A DNA stretch of 64,000 nucleotides from Larkinella punicea. Lineage in GTDB: Bacteria > Bacteroidota > Bacteroidia > Cytophagales > Spirosomataceae. Below are positions 8,519 through 17,261 of this stretch, piece after piece. Location: contig NZ_QOWE01000025.1 in the NCBI RefSeq assembly GCF_003334855.1, forward strand, positions 1 to 64,000, in the 5' to 3' direction. The translations under genes were made by a program, and so were the position numbers. Every line of letters begins with the position of its first letter. The stretch's first letter is position 1. The notes under the pieces are model-generated. The model saw nothing but the letters and a program-made list of their open reading frames with translations, had not been told where the DNA came from and searched no databases.

Positions 8519-8967
8519 TAGTTTACGCGGGTCCAGGTCTGGGTTTTGCCCAGCAACGATATGCCGACATACCCCCGCACGTCGAGCGTATTGGGATTTT
8601 TCAGCGTCATTTTGCAACTGTACTCTTTGCCGTCTTCGGGGTTGTAGATGTGACCATCTTCCCAGACTTTACCGCCATCGTGTACAAATCCCTGCATCAC
8701 ATCCAGCCCCATCAGTGGTCGGGAACGCAGCGTTGCCTGGCTGTTTTTCAGGTCAGTTTTTGGTTTTCCGGTCGAGGGATTGTTGGGTTCCCGCAGCCAC
8801 ACCAGCTTCCCGTAGTACTGGTTGCCTTTTTTGTAAATCTGGATCTGCCCCTGTTTGGTGCCGTTGAGCCAGGTGCCTACCACCGCATCCGGATGAAACT
8901 GGGGCGTCAATGCGGTTAGCGAGTGGGCGAGCAGGAGAAGGGGAACGAGAAAAGAAAACGACTTCAT
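8518..8967 (-). CDS. DUF2147 domain secreted protein
   Basis: 149 residues with a signal peptide (MKSFSFLVPLLLLAHSLTA) followed by a DUF2147 domain. Family features include VVGTWLN near residue 30, IYKKGNQYYGKLVWL, a run LMGLDVMQGF, and GYVGISLLGKTQTW at the end. The domain is a small beta barrel found in envelope proteins, function unproven. It heads a likely three-gene unit with a tiny ORF and a CsbD protein. Confidence 0.9.
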   Translation of the reverse strand: MKSFSFLVPLLLLAHSLTALTPQFHPDAVVGTWLNGTKQGQIQIYKKGNQYYGKLVWLREPNNPSTGKPKTDLKNSQATLRSRPLMGLDVMQGFVHDGGKVWEDGHIYNPEDGKEYSCKMTLKNPNTLDVRGYVGISLLGKTQTWTRVN

Positions 8968-9167
8968 TCGATTTTTAAGATGTTGATGGAAACGTTGACC
9001 AGTGTGCTGACTAAAACGTAAAAATAATTAAAAATGTATGTTACCGGATTACGCTGGTTTGCGGAATTACACTGATTTTTGCAGGCCAGAATCCGGCGAC
9101 CGCTTCTGCGTTCCGACTGGATTTTGCATTCTAACTTGCCAAAAAGTCCATCAGTGACAACCACGCT

Positions 9168-9713
9168 ATGATCAAACTTGATCCAACCAGAACTTACCCG
9201 CACGAAACGGAATCGCGCACCATTGTCCGTTTTCAGGATTGTGACCCGTTGCAACACCTCAACAACGCGAAGTATTTCGACTACTATTTCAACGCGCGCG
9301 AAGACCAGGTTGCTACCCAGTATAACTTCAGTCCGGCACAGTTGTTTCGTGAATACAAGACGAGTTGGGTCGTTTACCAGCACCAGATTGCTTACGTAAG
9401 ACCCGCAATGGTGAATGAGTGGCTCCGGATTGTATCCCGCATCATCTACGTCAGCGACGATACGATTGTCACGGAGTATTACATGACCGACGATTCCGGC
9501 CGGCAGTTGAAGAATGTATTGTGGATGACCTCAAAGTATGTCAGCGTTGTTACGGGTCGCCGAATTCCCCATGATCCCGACGTCATGGCGTTCCTCGCGG
9601 CCATTTGCGTGCGCGACATTGATTTCCATAACCTGAATTTCAACGACCGGATCCGGCAGATCAAAGAGGAACTGGTGCAGGAAAAAATGGAAGGAGAGAG
9701 CGGAGGTGATTAG
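9168..9713 (+). CDS. Acyl-CoA thioesterase, hotdog fold
   Basis: 181 residues with the 4HBT-type motif VRFQDCDPLQHLNNAKYFDYY near residues 21-41, where the Asp and Asn/His align with the catalytic region of FadM/YbgC-like enzymes. The HQIAYVRPAMVNEWLRI strand is typical of the hotdog sheet. It probably cleaves an acyl-CoA; chain length is unknown. The gene stands alone, transcribed away from the DUF2147 unit. It ends in TAG, showing that amber is a working stop codon in this genome. Confidence 0.85.
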   Translation: MIKLDPTRTYPHETESRTIVRFQDCDPLQHLNNAKYFDYYFNAREDQVATQYNFSPAQLFREYKTSWVVYQHQIAYVRPAMVNEWLRIVSRIIYVSDDTIVTEYYMTDDSGRQLKNVLWMTSKYVSVVTGRRIPHDPDVMAFLAAICVRDIDFHNLNFNDRIRQIKEELVQEKMEGESGGD

Positions 9714-9828
9714 GGGTAATTCCGGATGATAACGACTTTATCATTCGCTCCATCCGGCACGGCCAGCCGACCATTCACAAGGGTCCGGTGGTTTGCGCCA
9801 AACCCCATGCGGTAGAAAAAACCAGAAA

Positions 9829-9856
9829 GACTGCCCCCCAAAAAACGGGGGGTCTA
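9829..9856. terminator. G/C hairpin between convergent genes
   Basis: CCCCCC at 9834-9839 pairs with GGGGGG at 9847-9852, extended by short AGAC/GTCT ends. It lies between the thioesterase stop and the MFS stop, as expected for a shared terminator. Confidence 0.5.
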
Positions 9857-9860
9857 GTCT

Positions 9861-11105
9861 CTAGTCCGTTTCCACATAATTCATGTCCTTTTTGAAGGTT
9901 TCCTCCATAAAGTACAACGCAATGAACGCCAGTGTTGCCGTCAACAACCCGACACCGAGCGCACTATTCAGCGTTCCAACCTGGCCTTTTCCGTAAACAA
10001 ACAAGGACGTTAACGGAATCACCGCTCCCCGCACAAAGTTGGGAACCGTGGTGGCCACCGTAGCCCGCAGGTTGGTTCCGAAAAGCTCGGCGGCAATCGT
10101 CACGAACAGCGCCCAATAGCCGTTGGCAACGCCGAGGAATACACAAACCAGGTAGAAAACCGAGAGGTCTTTCATGGGCGCCAGCAGATAAATCAGCACG
10201 AAAATCAGCGAAAGGGCGATGAAACTGCCGATGACTTTTTTGCGGCTTTTGAAATACTGACTCAGCAATCCGCTGGCAATGTCGCCAAAAACCTGTCCCG
10301 TAAACGTCAGCATAACGGCTTTTCCGGCCACCACCGGTTCGGTCAATCCCATCGCCTGACCAAATTCCGGCGAAAACGTCACCAGAATTCCGACGACAAA
10401 CCAGATGGGCAAACCGACCAGAATACACTGAATATACTTTAGAAACCGCTCCCGGTTGTTGAACAGCATCATCAAATCACCGCGCTTCACCTGACGCTCT
10501 TTCACCACTTCAAAAATCTTGGATTCGAACACGTTCATTCGCAGCACCAGCAGCATCAAACCAAGTCCGCCCCCCACAAAATACGAGATCCGCCAGGCAA
10601 ACAAATCGGCCACGAAATAGGCCATGATGGCTCCCAGCACACCCATAGTGGCCACAATCGTGGTTCCATACCCGCGAATCTGCTTCGGCAACACTTCGGT
10701 TACCAGCGTGACACCGGCACCCAACTCACCGGCCAGACCCACACCCGCCACAAATCGCAGAGCTGCGTACATCGGCAGACTATCGACAAATCCGTTGGCG
10801 ATGTTCGCCAGTGAATAAATCAAAATCGACCCGAAGAGCACGGAAAGCCGCCCCCGTTTATCACCCAGAATGCCCCAGAAAATTCCGCCCAGCAGCATCC
10901 CGGCCATTTGCCAGTTTAACAACATGATGCCGTCGGGAAGCAGCCGGTCGTCAGGCACACCGATGGCTTTCAGGCTCGGAACCCGCACGACGCTAAACAG
11001 AAACAGGTCGTACATGTCCACCAGATAGCCCAGCGCGGCCACCAGCACCGGAATTTGAAGCAATTGTTTACTCAGGCTTTGTTGGGGTTTCGGTTGCTCA
11101 ATCAT
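9861..11105 (-). CDS. MFS transporter, sugar/metabolite-proton symporter type
   Basis: 414 residues with about twelve membrane helices. The signature loop after helix 2 is GDKRGRLSVLFGS, and helix 4-5 has RFVAGVGLAGELGAGVTLVTE, as in the metabolite-H+ symporter branch. It is the last gene of a minus-strand catabolic cluster headed by a GH88 hydrolase, so it probably imports the sugar or uronate that the cluster degrades; that link is inference from position. A palindrome separates it from the preceding dehydrogenase gene. Confidence 0.9.
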   Translation of the reverse strand: MIEQPKPQQSLSKQLLQIPVLVAALGYLVDMYDLFLFSVVRVPSLKAIGVPDDRLLPDGIMLLNWQMAGMLLGGIFWGILGDKRGRLSVLFGSILIYSLANIANGFVDSLPMYAALRFVAGVGLAGELGAGVTLVTEVLPKQIRGYGTTIVATMGVLGAIMAYFVADLFAWRISYFVGGGLGLMLLVLRMNVFESKIFEVVKERQVKRGDLMMLFNNRERFLKYIQCILVGLPIWFVVGILVTFSPEFGQAMGLTEPVVAGKAVMLTFTGQVFGDIASGLLSQYFKSRKKVIGSFIALSLIFVLIYLLAPMKDLSVFYLVCVFLGVANGYWALFVTIAAELFGTNLRATVATTVPNFVRGAVIPLTSLFVYGKGQVGTLNSALGVGLLTATLAFIALYFMEETFKKDMNYVETD

Positions 11106-11107
11106 TA

Positions 11108-11227
11108 TTGTTTAAGGTTTGACGTTTAAGGTTTAAGGTTTGAAATCTGAAGTTTGAGATTGACCGGGCACCCGATTGGATGCCGAACACCTTTAAACCT
11201 TAAACGTCAAACCTTAAACCAAACAAT
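11108..11227. repeat. Inverted repeat, GTTTAAGGTTTGACG family
   Basis: The left arm (about 11109-11139) contains TTTAAGGTTTGACGTTTAAGG, and the right arm (about 11191-11227) is its inverse with a 4-base offset. The arms are themselves built from short AAGGTTT repeats. It fills the spacer between two co-directional genes of the sugar cluster. Confidence 0.75.
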
Positions 11228-12531
11228 TATACTTGCTTCGGCAGCGCGAAAGGTGCGCGGTATTGACGGCTCAGGTGCGAATTGGCTTCCGAGTCGCTAA
11301 TGAATTCTTCTTTTTTCGGATCAAATTTCAGGGTGCGACCCAGGCGGTATGCAATGTTACCGATGTGGGCCAGTCCCGACGCCAGGTGGGCGGTTTCGAC
11401 CGGGCCGTTCAGCTTCGATTTGTCCCGCGCCCGAACCGCTTCGATGAAGTTCAGGTAGTGGTCGCCCCCGGCATGACCCGCCGGTCCCGGCGTCCGCTCT
11501 TTGCCCAGAAACGTTTTGTAATCGTTGTAGCCGTTGATGACCATGTAGCCTTTGTCGCCGTAAAAGAGGTTACCCACTTCCACGCCGTCCTCCCGGTTGG
11601 TCATCCACGGACGCACTTCGAACTGAATGACTTTGCCTTGCGAGGGATAATTATAGGTAGATGTCAGCAATTCCGGCGTTTCCTTGCAGTCTTTCCAGAG
11701 GTATTTGCCACCCGCCGACGTCACCTCTTCCGGAAAACCGACGTCCAGCCCCCACATGGCCAAATCCGTTTCGTGGATACCCTGGTTGCCAATGTCACCA
11801 TTGCCGTAGTCCCAGAACCAGTGCCAGTTGTAGTGAACGTAGTTTTTGGAGAACTCGCGCGCTTTGGCGGGTCCCTGCCACAAATCCCAGTTCAAACCCG
11901 CCGGAACGGCGCTAGGGCCCTGATTGCCAATGTCGGGGCGCCATTTGTAGACCAATCCGCGTGCCATGTAAACTTTCCCGATCAACCCGTCGCGGAGGTG
12001 TTTGATGGCTTCCTGAATGGCGGTCGAGCTGCGCAACTGCACGCCGTGCTGCACAATCCGGTTGTATTTGGCCGCAGCTTCCACCAGTTTTTTGCCTTCG
12101 CGCAGGTTGTGCGTACCCGGTTTTTCGACGTACACATCTTTTCCGGCCTGACACGCCCAAATGGCCGCTAGTGCGTGCCAGTGGTTGGGGGTAGCAATGC
12201 TGACGGCGTCGATGTTTTTATCGTCGTACACCTTCCGGAGATCCTGCTCGGTTTTCACCTTCCGGGAGTACGTTTTCTCAAAATCAGCCGCGCGCTGGGC
12301 TGAAACCACGTTATCGACATCGCAGAGCGTGACGACCTCGACGTTCGGCAGTTTGGAGAAATTGGCAATGTGGTCTTTCCCGCGGCCGTTGACGCCAATG
12401 ACGGCCACGCGGATGCGGTCGTTGGCACCAAAGGCGTGGGCCGGAATCAGGGTAGGCAACCCCATCACGGCCAGGGAGCCGGTGGCAGCGGTTTTGAGGA
12501 AAGTCCTCCGGGAATCGGATTGGTTTTTCAT
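11227..12531 (-). CDS. Gfo/Idh/MocA-family oxidoreductase with Tat signal
   Basis: 434 residues. The N-terminus has a twin-arginine leader (SRRTFLKTAATGSLAVMG), then a Rossmann domain with VAVIGVNGRGKDH, the ATPNHWHA segment and VEKPGTHN, the conserved EKP of the family. The C-terminal part (GNGDIGNQGIHETDLAMWGL) matches the periplasmic sugar-dehydrogenase branch common in Bacteroidota. It probably oxidises a sugar or glycoside with a tightly bound nicotinamide cofactor in the periplasm. It belongs to the minus-strand cluster with a second, cytoplasmic family member at 13549. Confidence 0.9.
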   Translation of the reverse strand: MKNQSDSRRTFLKTAATGSLAVMGLPTLIPAHAFGANDRIRVAVIGVNGRGKDHIANFSKLPNVEVVTLCDVDNVVSAQRAADFEKTYSRKVKTEQDLRKVYDDKNIDAVSIATPNHWHALAAIWACQAGKDVYVEKPGTHNLREGKKLVEAAAKYNRIVQHGVQLRSSTAIQEAIKHLRDGLIGKVYMARGLVYKWRPDIGNQGPSAVPAGLNWDLWQGPAKAREFSKNYVHYNWHWFWDYGNGDIGNQGIHETDLAMWGLDVGFPEEVTSAGGKYLWKDCKETPELLTSTYNYPSQGKVIQFEVRPWMTNREDGVEVGNLFYGDKGYMVINGYNDYKTFLGKERTPGPAGHAGGDHYLNFIEAVRARDKSKLNGPVETAHLASGLAHIGNIAYRLGRTLKFDPKKEEFISDSEANSHLSRQYRAPFALPKQV

Positions 12532-12553
12532 GATTTAAGCGGTTTAGGAAAAT

Positions 12554-12660
12554 GAGTTATTTCGCAGAGTTGAGCGGAGTAAATCAGAGTTCAGCAGAGA
12601 AAGAGAGAAAAAATCTCCGCTAAACTCTGATTTACTCCGCTCAACTCTGCGAAACAACTC
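12554..12660. repeat. Inverted repeat, CGCAGAGTTGAGCGGAG family
   Basis: Arms of about 42 bases at 12554-12595 and 12619-12660: the left contains TTTCGCAGAGTTGAGCGG, and the right is its inverse ending CTCTGCGAAACAACTC. The same words form a palindrome at 37547-37650 between etfA and etfB. Both copies lie between co-directional genes. Confidence 0.85.
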
Positions 12661-12666
12661 TTTTTT

Positions 12667-13437
12667 CTAAAGTCTTGGCAAGGTCAGTCCCCCGTCGACC
12701 ATGATGACTTGCCCGGTTGAATATGGAAAGTCGCCACGGGCTAAAGCCGCCACGGCCCGGCCCACATCGTCGGGGAAACCCCAGCGTTTCTGAACCGTCA
12801 GCCCTTCGTCGATCAGTTTGTCGTATTTTCCGACGACCCCCGCCGTCATGTCGGTGCGGATGATGCCCGGTCGTACTTCAAAAACCGGGATGTCAAATTC
12901 ACCCAGTCGGGCAGCAAACAATTGCGTGGCCATGCTGAGTCCGGCTTTGGCAATGCAATATTCTCCCCGGTTCACCGAAATAACCGTCGATGAGATCGAG
13001 GAAATCGTTAGTATACACCCCGTAAAGTCCGCTTGATCAGCCTTTTGTGCAATCATCCAGTTGGCCACTGCCTGGGTCAGAAAGTAAGCACCCTGCAAAT
13101 TGGTCGACATCACGTATTCGAAACTTTCCTCGGTTGCCTCCAGAATGTCCCGGCGTTCCTTCGGCGCAACCCCCGCGTTGTTTACTAATACGTTCAACCG
13201 ACCAAAACGGGCCTTGATTTGTTCCAGCATCCGGACGCGGTCTTCTTTCGACGCAATATCTCCCTGGCAATACATCACTTCAGCCCCCAATTCCTGAAGA
13301 CCAGCCAGGGCCTCCCCAACTGCTTCTTCGGGCCGTACACCGTTGATGGCCAGATCGAAGCCGGCTTTGGCCAGGTGTTCCGCAATACCGTATCCGATTC
13401 CCCGGCTTCCACCGGTTACAAATGCTACTCTTTTCAT
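12667..13437 (-). CDS. 3-ketoacyl/sugar SDR dehydrogenase
   Basis: 256 residues, a classical SDR. Motifs are VTGGSRGIG (residues 7-15), LVNNAGVAP, the Ser in ILTISSIS, and YCIAK with catalytic Tyr and Lys. The end VIMVDGGLTLPRL is typical of FabG-like enzymes. Inside this cluster it more likely acts on a sugar acid or keto sugar than in fatty-acid synthesis. It lies between the two Gfo/Idh/MocA genes, with a different palindrome on each side. Confidence 0.9.
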   Translation of the reverse strand: MKRVAFVTGGSRGIGYGIAEHLAKAGFDLAINGVRPEEAVGEALAGLQELGAEVMYCQGDIASKEDRVRMLEQIKARFGRLNVLVNNAGVAPKERRDILEATEESFEYVMSTNLQGAYFLTQAVANWMIAQKADQADFTGCILTISSISSTVISVNRGEYCIAKAGLSMATQLFAARLGEFDIPVFEVRPGIIRTDMTAGVVGKYDKLIDEGLTVQKRWGFPDDVGRAVAALARGDFPYSTGQVIMVDGGLTLPRL

Positions 13438-13449
13438 TTTTAAAGTGGA

Positions 13450-13546
13450 TGGGAACGCGGATTGGGCGGATTTTTACGGATTTACACTGATTTTTTTATA
13501 AAATTTTATCCGTGGAAATCCGTTCAATCCGCCCAATCCGTGTTCC
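13450..13546. repeat. Inverted repeat, AATCCGTTCAATCCG family
   Basis: The left arm starts GGGAACGCGGATTGGGCGG and the right arm ends CCGCCCAATCCGTGTTCC. The arms are about 35 bases, imperfect toward the loop. The same vocabulary forms the palindrome at 38942-39033. It fills the spacer before the SDR gene. Confidence 0.8.
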
Positions 13547-13548
13547 TA

Positions 13549-14694
13549 TTAAAGTTCAGGAATATCAACCCAGCAGCGTTTTTCCCAGCTTTCGATGCCT
13601 TTTTCGGCCAGTTGAACGCCTTTGGCACCTTCCCGCAAATCCCACGGAAATGGCTCATCCTTCACGACATGCTTCAGGAATAATTCCCACTGCACTTTAA
13701 AGGCATTTTCGGCCACTTCCTGCTCCGGCACTTTGGCCCAGCCTTCAAAAAACTTGATGGGCTGCTCGATGTCGGGATTCCAGACCGGTTTGGGTGTGTT
13801 GCCGTAATGCTGAATGTAGCACTCCCGCAAACCCGCCACCGCCGAGCCTTTGGTGCCATCCACATGCAACGTCAGCAGATCATCGCGACGAACGCGCGTG
13901 GTCCAGGACGAGTTAAACTGAGCGATGACGCCCCCTTCGAGTTCAAAGGTCGCATAGGCGGCATCATCGGAGGTACAGACATACGGTTTGCCCTGCTCGT
14001 CGATGCGCTCCGGAATGTGAGTCGCACCCAGACAAGATACGGATTTTACTTTACCAAATACGTTGTCAAGCACATACCGCCAGTGGCACAGCATATCGAC
14101 AATGATCCCGCCATCGTCTTCCTTGCGGTAATTCCACGAAGGCCGTTGCGCCGGAATGGAATGTCCTTCAAACACCCAATAGCCAAATTCGCCCCGAACC
14201 GACAGGATTTTTCCGAAGAAATCGTTCTGCATCAGGCGTTTCAGTTTCAATAAACCGGGCAACCACAGTTTGTCCTGCACGACACCGTTCTTCAGGCCGG
14301 CGGCTTTGCAGAGTTCATACAGTTCCAGGGCCACTTCGGTGCTGACGGCGGTCGGTTTTTCACAGTAAACGTGTTTCCCGGCGGCCACGGCTTTGCGAAC
14401 GCCCTCAGCCCGGCGACCCGTCGTCTGGGCATCGAAATAAATGATGTTATGAGGATCGGCGAGGGCTTCATCGACGTTGGTCGTCATTTTCTGCACCCCC
14501 GACTGCTGGCACAGTTTCTCCAGTTTATTGACGTCGCGACCCACCAGAATGGGTTCTGGCATGATGACCTCATCCGGTCCGACCTTCACGCCCCCCTGTT
14601 TGATGATGGCGACAATGGAACGCATCAGGTGCTGATTGGTACCCATCCGGCCGGTTACGCCGTTCATGATAATACCTACTTTGTGTTCTTTCAC
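13549..14694 (-). CDS. Gfo/Idh/MocA-family oxidoreductase, cytoplasmic
   Basis: 381 residues without a signal peptide. It has a nucleotide-binding start (VGIIMNGVTGRMGTNQHL), the ribose-binding region and VYCEKPTAVS with the family EKP. The C-terminal sheet includes GGIIVDMLCHWRYVLDNV, where His normally helps catalysis. It probably oxidises a sugar or inositol-type substrate inside the cell. It directly follows an isomerase gene in the same unit. Confidence 0.88.
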   Translation of the reverse strand: MKEHKVGIIMNGVTGRMGTNQHLMRSIVAIIKQGGVKVGPDEVIMPEPILVGRDVNKLEKLCQQSGVQKMTTNVDEALADPHNIIYFDAQTTGRRAEGVRKAVAAGKHVYCEKPTAVSTEVALELYELCKAAGLKNGVVQDKLWLPGLLKLKRLMQNDFFGKILSVRGEFGYWVFEGHSIPAQRPSWNYRKEDDGGIIVDMLCHWRYVLDNVFGKVKSVSCLGATHIPERIDEQGKPYVCTSDDAAYATFELEGGVIAQFNSSWTTRVRRDDLLTLHVDGTKGSAVAGLRECYIQHYGNTPKPVWNPDIEQPIKFFEGWAKVPEQEVAENAFKVQWELFLKHVVKDEPFPWDLREGAKGVQLAEKGIESWEKRCWVDIPEL

Positions 14695-14726
14695 TTTTCA
14701 ATAAATGGCTAAAAGATGGTTGAATG

Positions 14727-14843
14727 GTTATGCCCCTAAATCCGAAGCGTCGGCCCGGCCCTAAAGGGGACTTGGACCCAGAATTACCAGGATGCAAAAA
14801 GTCCGGCTCCGGCCGCCCGGCCTTTAGGGGATTTAGGGGTAAT
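14727..14843. repeat. Inverted repeat, CCCCTAAA/TTTAGGGG family
   Basis: The outer arms TTATGCCCCTAAATCC and GGATTTAGGGGTAA are inverse copies. The inner parts CCCTAAAGGGGAC and CCTTTAGGGG form a second layer. It occupies the spacer between the isomerase and dehydrogenase genes. It is related to the palindromes at 42474 and 48025. Confidence 0.75.
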
Positions 14844-14847
14844 TATT

Positions 14848-15711
14848 TTACGAATGATGCAAATACCCGTGTTTGATTTTTTCCAGGAATTCCGCCTGAT
14901 CTTCCGCCCAATACCGGTTTGAGAAGATCTCAACTTCGTTGAACCCCGAAAAACCGGCGGCTTCGACCCACGACCGGATCTGGCGGATGTTGATGCAGCC
15001 TTCGCCCATCAGTCCGCGGTCGTTGAGTAGATCAAGTGTTGGGGTTTTCCAGTCACAAATATGGAAAGCATACAAATGCCCGTTTTTACCGCAGCGCGCG
15101 ATTTCCTTTTCCAGATCGGGGTCCCACCACAAATGATAGACATCAATGGCGATGCCAACGTAGGGTGAATTCAGCTCCTCGGCCATGTCATTGGCCTGAC
15201 CTAAGGTGTTGATAGCCGAGCGGTTATCGGCATACATCGGATGTAAAGGTTCAATGGCCAGCCGAACGCCATTGGCTTCGGCATGGGGCAGCAGTGCGGC
15301 AATACCGTCCCGAATTTGCTTGCGGGATTCCGTCAGGGACTGACCCGGTGTGGCACCACACACCAGCACGACGTGGGGCGCGCCCAGTTCGGCGGCTTCG
15401 TCGATGGCCCGGCGGTTGTCATCCAGGGCGATCTGACGGCCAGCGGCTTCGAGGTGCGGAAAAAAACCGCCCCGACACAGGGAAACCACCGAGAGGTTAT
15501 GATCCCGCAGCAATTGGCTGGTTTCCCGAATGTTGCGATTGGCCAGCGCATCCCGCCAGACCGAAATTCCCCCAATCCCCGAGCGGGAATAGTGTTTTGC
15601 GGCTTCCTCAATGGCCCAGGGCCGCGTGGTGATGGTGTGAATGCACAGTCTTGAAAAATCCCGGAAGGCAGGTTCCCCGAACGACTCCGCTAGTGGTGTT
15701 GTGCTCATCAC
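14848..15711 (-). CDS. Sugar phosphate isomerase/epimerase (TIM barrel)
   Basis: 287 residues of the xylose isomerase-like TIM barrel family (AP_endonuc_2). Metal ligands can be picked out as Glu in LAIEPLHPMYAD, Asp in VGIAIDVYHLWWDPD, His in YAFHICDW and Glu in NEVEIFS, which fits a divalent-metal keto-sugar isomerase or epimerase. Its start overlaps the stop of the GH88-like gene by four bases, so the two are translationally coupled and likely act in sequence. The substrate is unknown. Confidence 0.88.
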   Translation of the reverse strand: MMSTTPLAESFGEPAFRDFSRLCIHTITTRPWAIEEAAKHYSRSGIGGISVWRDALANRNIRETSQLLRDHNLSVVSLCRGGFFPHLEAAGRQIALDDNRRAIDEAAELGAPHVVLVCGATPGQSLTESRKQIRDGIAALLPHAEANGVRLAIEPLHPMYADNRSAINTLGQANDMAEELNSPYVGIAIDVYHLWWDPDLEKEIARCGKNGHLYAFHICDWKTPTLDLLNDRGLMGEGCINIRQIRSWVEAAGFSGFNEVEIFSNRYWAEDQAEFLEKIKHGYLHHS

Positions 15712-17087
15712 AGGGCTCCGAAAAAGGTGTAATACGGTTCGTTATTGACCACGCGTTGCAGGTATAACGCGACTTCGCGGGCATGGTAATCGCCCCACAT
15801 GCTCGACTCGCCGTAGGGAATTTTGCTCCCCGCCGGAACATGATCCCAGCCGTTGGGCCGGTGGTAGATTGAATGCAGAATCAGTCCCTGATGGTTGGGA
15901 TCCGTGCTTAGATACGGTTCCTTCAAGAGCGAATCTAACACCGTTAATCCCGCCTGCCAGTAGCGTGAGCCGTTTTCAGTCTCGCCCCGTTCGGTCAGGT
16001 AGTTGCCCAGACGAAGCAATCCCTGCGCCCCGATGGCCGCTGCGGAACTGTCTACCGGCTCAAAAGCATTGTAGGGATCGGAGGGCCGGTCGAGGTAATT
16101 TCCCATTTGCGACAAACCGGGGGCACCGGTATCCCAGTACGGAATGCCGTCGATCGGCGTGTGTTCGATGTAAAAGTCGCAGGTGGCACGGGCGGCTCTG
16201 AGCAGATAGGCTTCCACCACCTGACGTCCGTCGAACGGTTCCAGATCAACATCTTCGAGGGTATTCAGGTATTCCAGTTGTTCGGCAAAACCGCACATGG
16301 CCCACGCCAGTCCGCGCGTCCAGGTCGTAAAACCAGTATAGCCTTGTTGGGAGTTGGGGCAACGGAAATTGCCGTCTTTGGTATTGAAAACGCTTTCGTG
16401 CGCCGTGCGGCCCCAAAGGTCGTAGATGTCGCGTCCTTCGCCGTAAAAAACCGAGTACTCGGCCGTTGCTTTCATGTGTTCCAACCCCCGCTCGAGCAGA
16501 TTGATTTTCACGTCGCCTTCCCCCTGAAAAACGTGACCGAGGCTGTGGCTCAGCACAACGGCCCGGCACGAACGGATGGTATCGACAAAAAGCGAATGCG
16601 GCCCGTTGAAGGAGTGAATGAATCCGCCGGTTTTGACAGTCGTCCACCGGCTGGCCTGCACGGCTCCCGAAATTTTGAGCGCCAATTCGTAGAAATTCTT
16701 TTCCCACTCGTCAAATTCCACTTTGCCTTCCCGCATCAGCCGCAAGAGGCTGCCATAGGTGCTCACGTTGTTAAAACCGTGGTCGTGAACGCCAATGTGG
16801 CTGATGTGGGGGGCCATCACTTCGAGCGTTTTTTGCCGCCCCGTTTCCAGAAAATGCGGGTCGCTGGTGGCGTCGAACTGGAGGATGGAGGAGCCAAACT
16901 GGAAGCCCTGCGTCCACTCGGTCCAGCCGCGGGTGGTGTAGTGTCCCTGCACCGTAAAAACCGGTGACCCTTTGGCGGTATCGTAATGGGAGTCGATCAG
17001 GTTGATTTTTTGGGCGGATAAATCCCAGAACTGCTTGAGTCGGGTGGTGAAGTCAGCCGGTTGAAGGCCGTAGTTGATTTGAATCAT
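15708..17087 (-). CDS. GH88-like unsaturated glucuronyl hydrolase
   Basis: 459 residues of the (alpha/alpha)6 glycosidase fold. Family-typical pieces in order are VHDHGFNNVSTYGSLLRL near residue 100, WTRGLAWAMCGFAEQL near 260, GIPYWDTGAP and DSSAAAIGAQGLLRLGNYL. GH88 enzymes remove unsaturated uronic acid from oligosaccharides released by polysaccharide lyases. No signal peptide is present, so it should be cytoplasmic. It is the first gene of the cluster and suggests that uronate-containing sugars are the substrate. The CE15 esterase at 45660 fits the same diet but is unlinked. Confidence 0.85.
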   Translation of the reverse strand: MIQINYGLQPADFTTRLKQFWDLSAQKINLIDSHYDTAKGSPVFTVQGHYTTRGWTEWTQGFQFGSSILQFDATSDPHFLETGRQKTLEVMAPHISHIGVHDHGFNNVSTYGSLLRLMREGKVEFDEWEKNFYELALKISGAVQASRWTTVKTGGFIHSFNGPHSLFVDTIRSCRAVVLSHSLGHVFQGEGDVKINLLERGLEHMKATAEYSVFYGEGRDIYDLWGRTAHESVFNTKDGNFRCPNSQQGYTGFTTWTRGLAWAMCGFAEQLEYLNTLEDVDLEPFDGRQVVEAYLLRAARATCDFYIEHTPIDGIPYWDTGAPGLSQMGNYLDRPSDPYNAFEPVDSSAAAIGAQGLLRLGNYLTERGETENGSRYWQAGLTVLDSLLKEPYLSTDPNHQGLILHSIYHRPNGWDHVPAGSKIPYGESSMWGDYHAREVALYLQRVVNNEPYYTFFGAL

Positions 17088-17181
17088 TGGTCGATACTGG
17101 AAACGGAAGGAAATCCATTGAACTACCGGTAAAAGACAGGATGGGCCGGGAATTACCGGTTTGGGTAGAAATAAGTTAAAA

Positions 17182-17237
17182 CAAGACCCCTGAAAAAATA
17201 GACTGACGGGTGTGGGTCTACTTTTTCAGGGGTCTTG
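17182..17237 (-). terminator. Hairpin terminator after the blaI-blaR1-like pair
   Basis: CAAGACCCCTGAAAAA at 17182-17197 pairs exactly with TTTTTCAGGGGTCTTG at 17222-17237, with partly paired ATAGAC/GTCTAC inside. It lies 25 bases beyond the BlaR1-like stop and before the GH88 gene. A-runs inside the arms give U-rich ends in transcription. Confidence 0.8.
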
Positions 17238-17261
17238 AGGTGACTGATTTGCTCTTCTTTT

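Noticed and set aside
11108-11227. CRISPR-like short repeats (AAGGTTT units)
   Set aside because: The units are part of one inverted repeat without regular spacers, and no cas genes are present.
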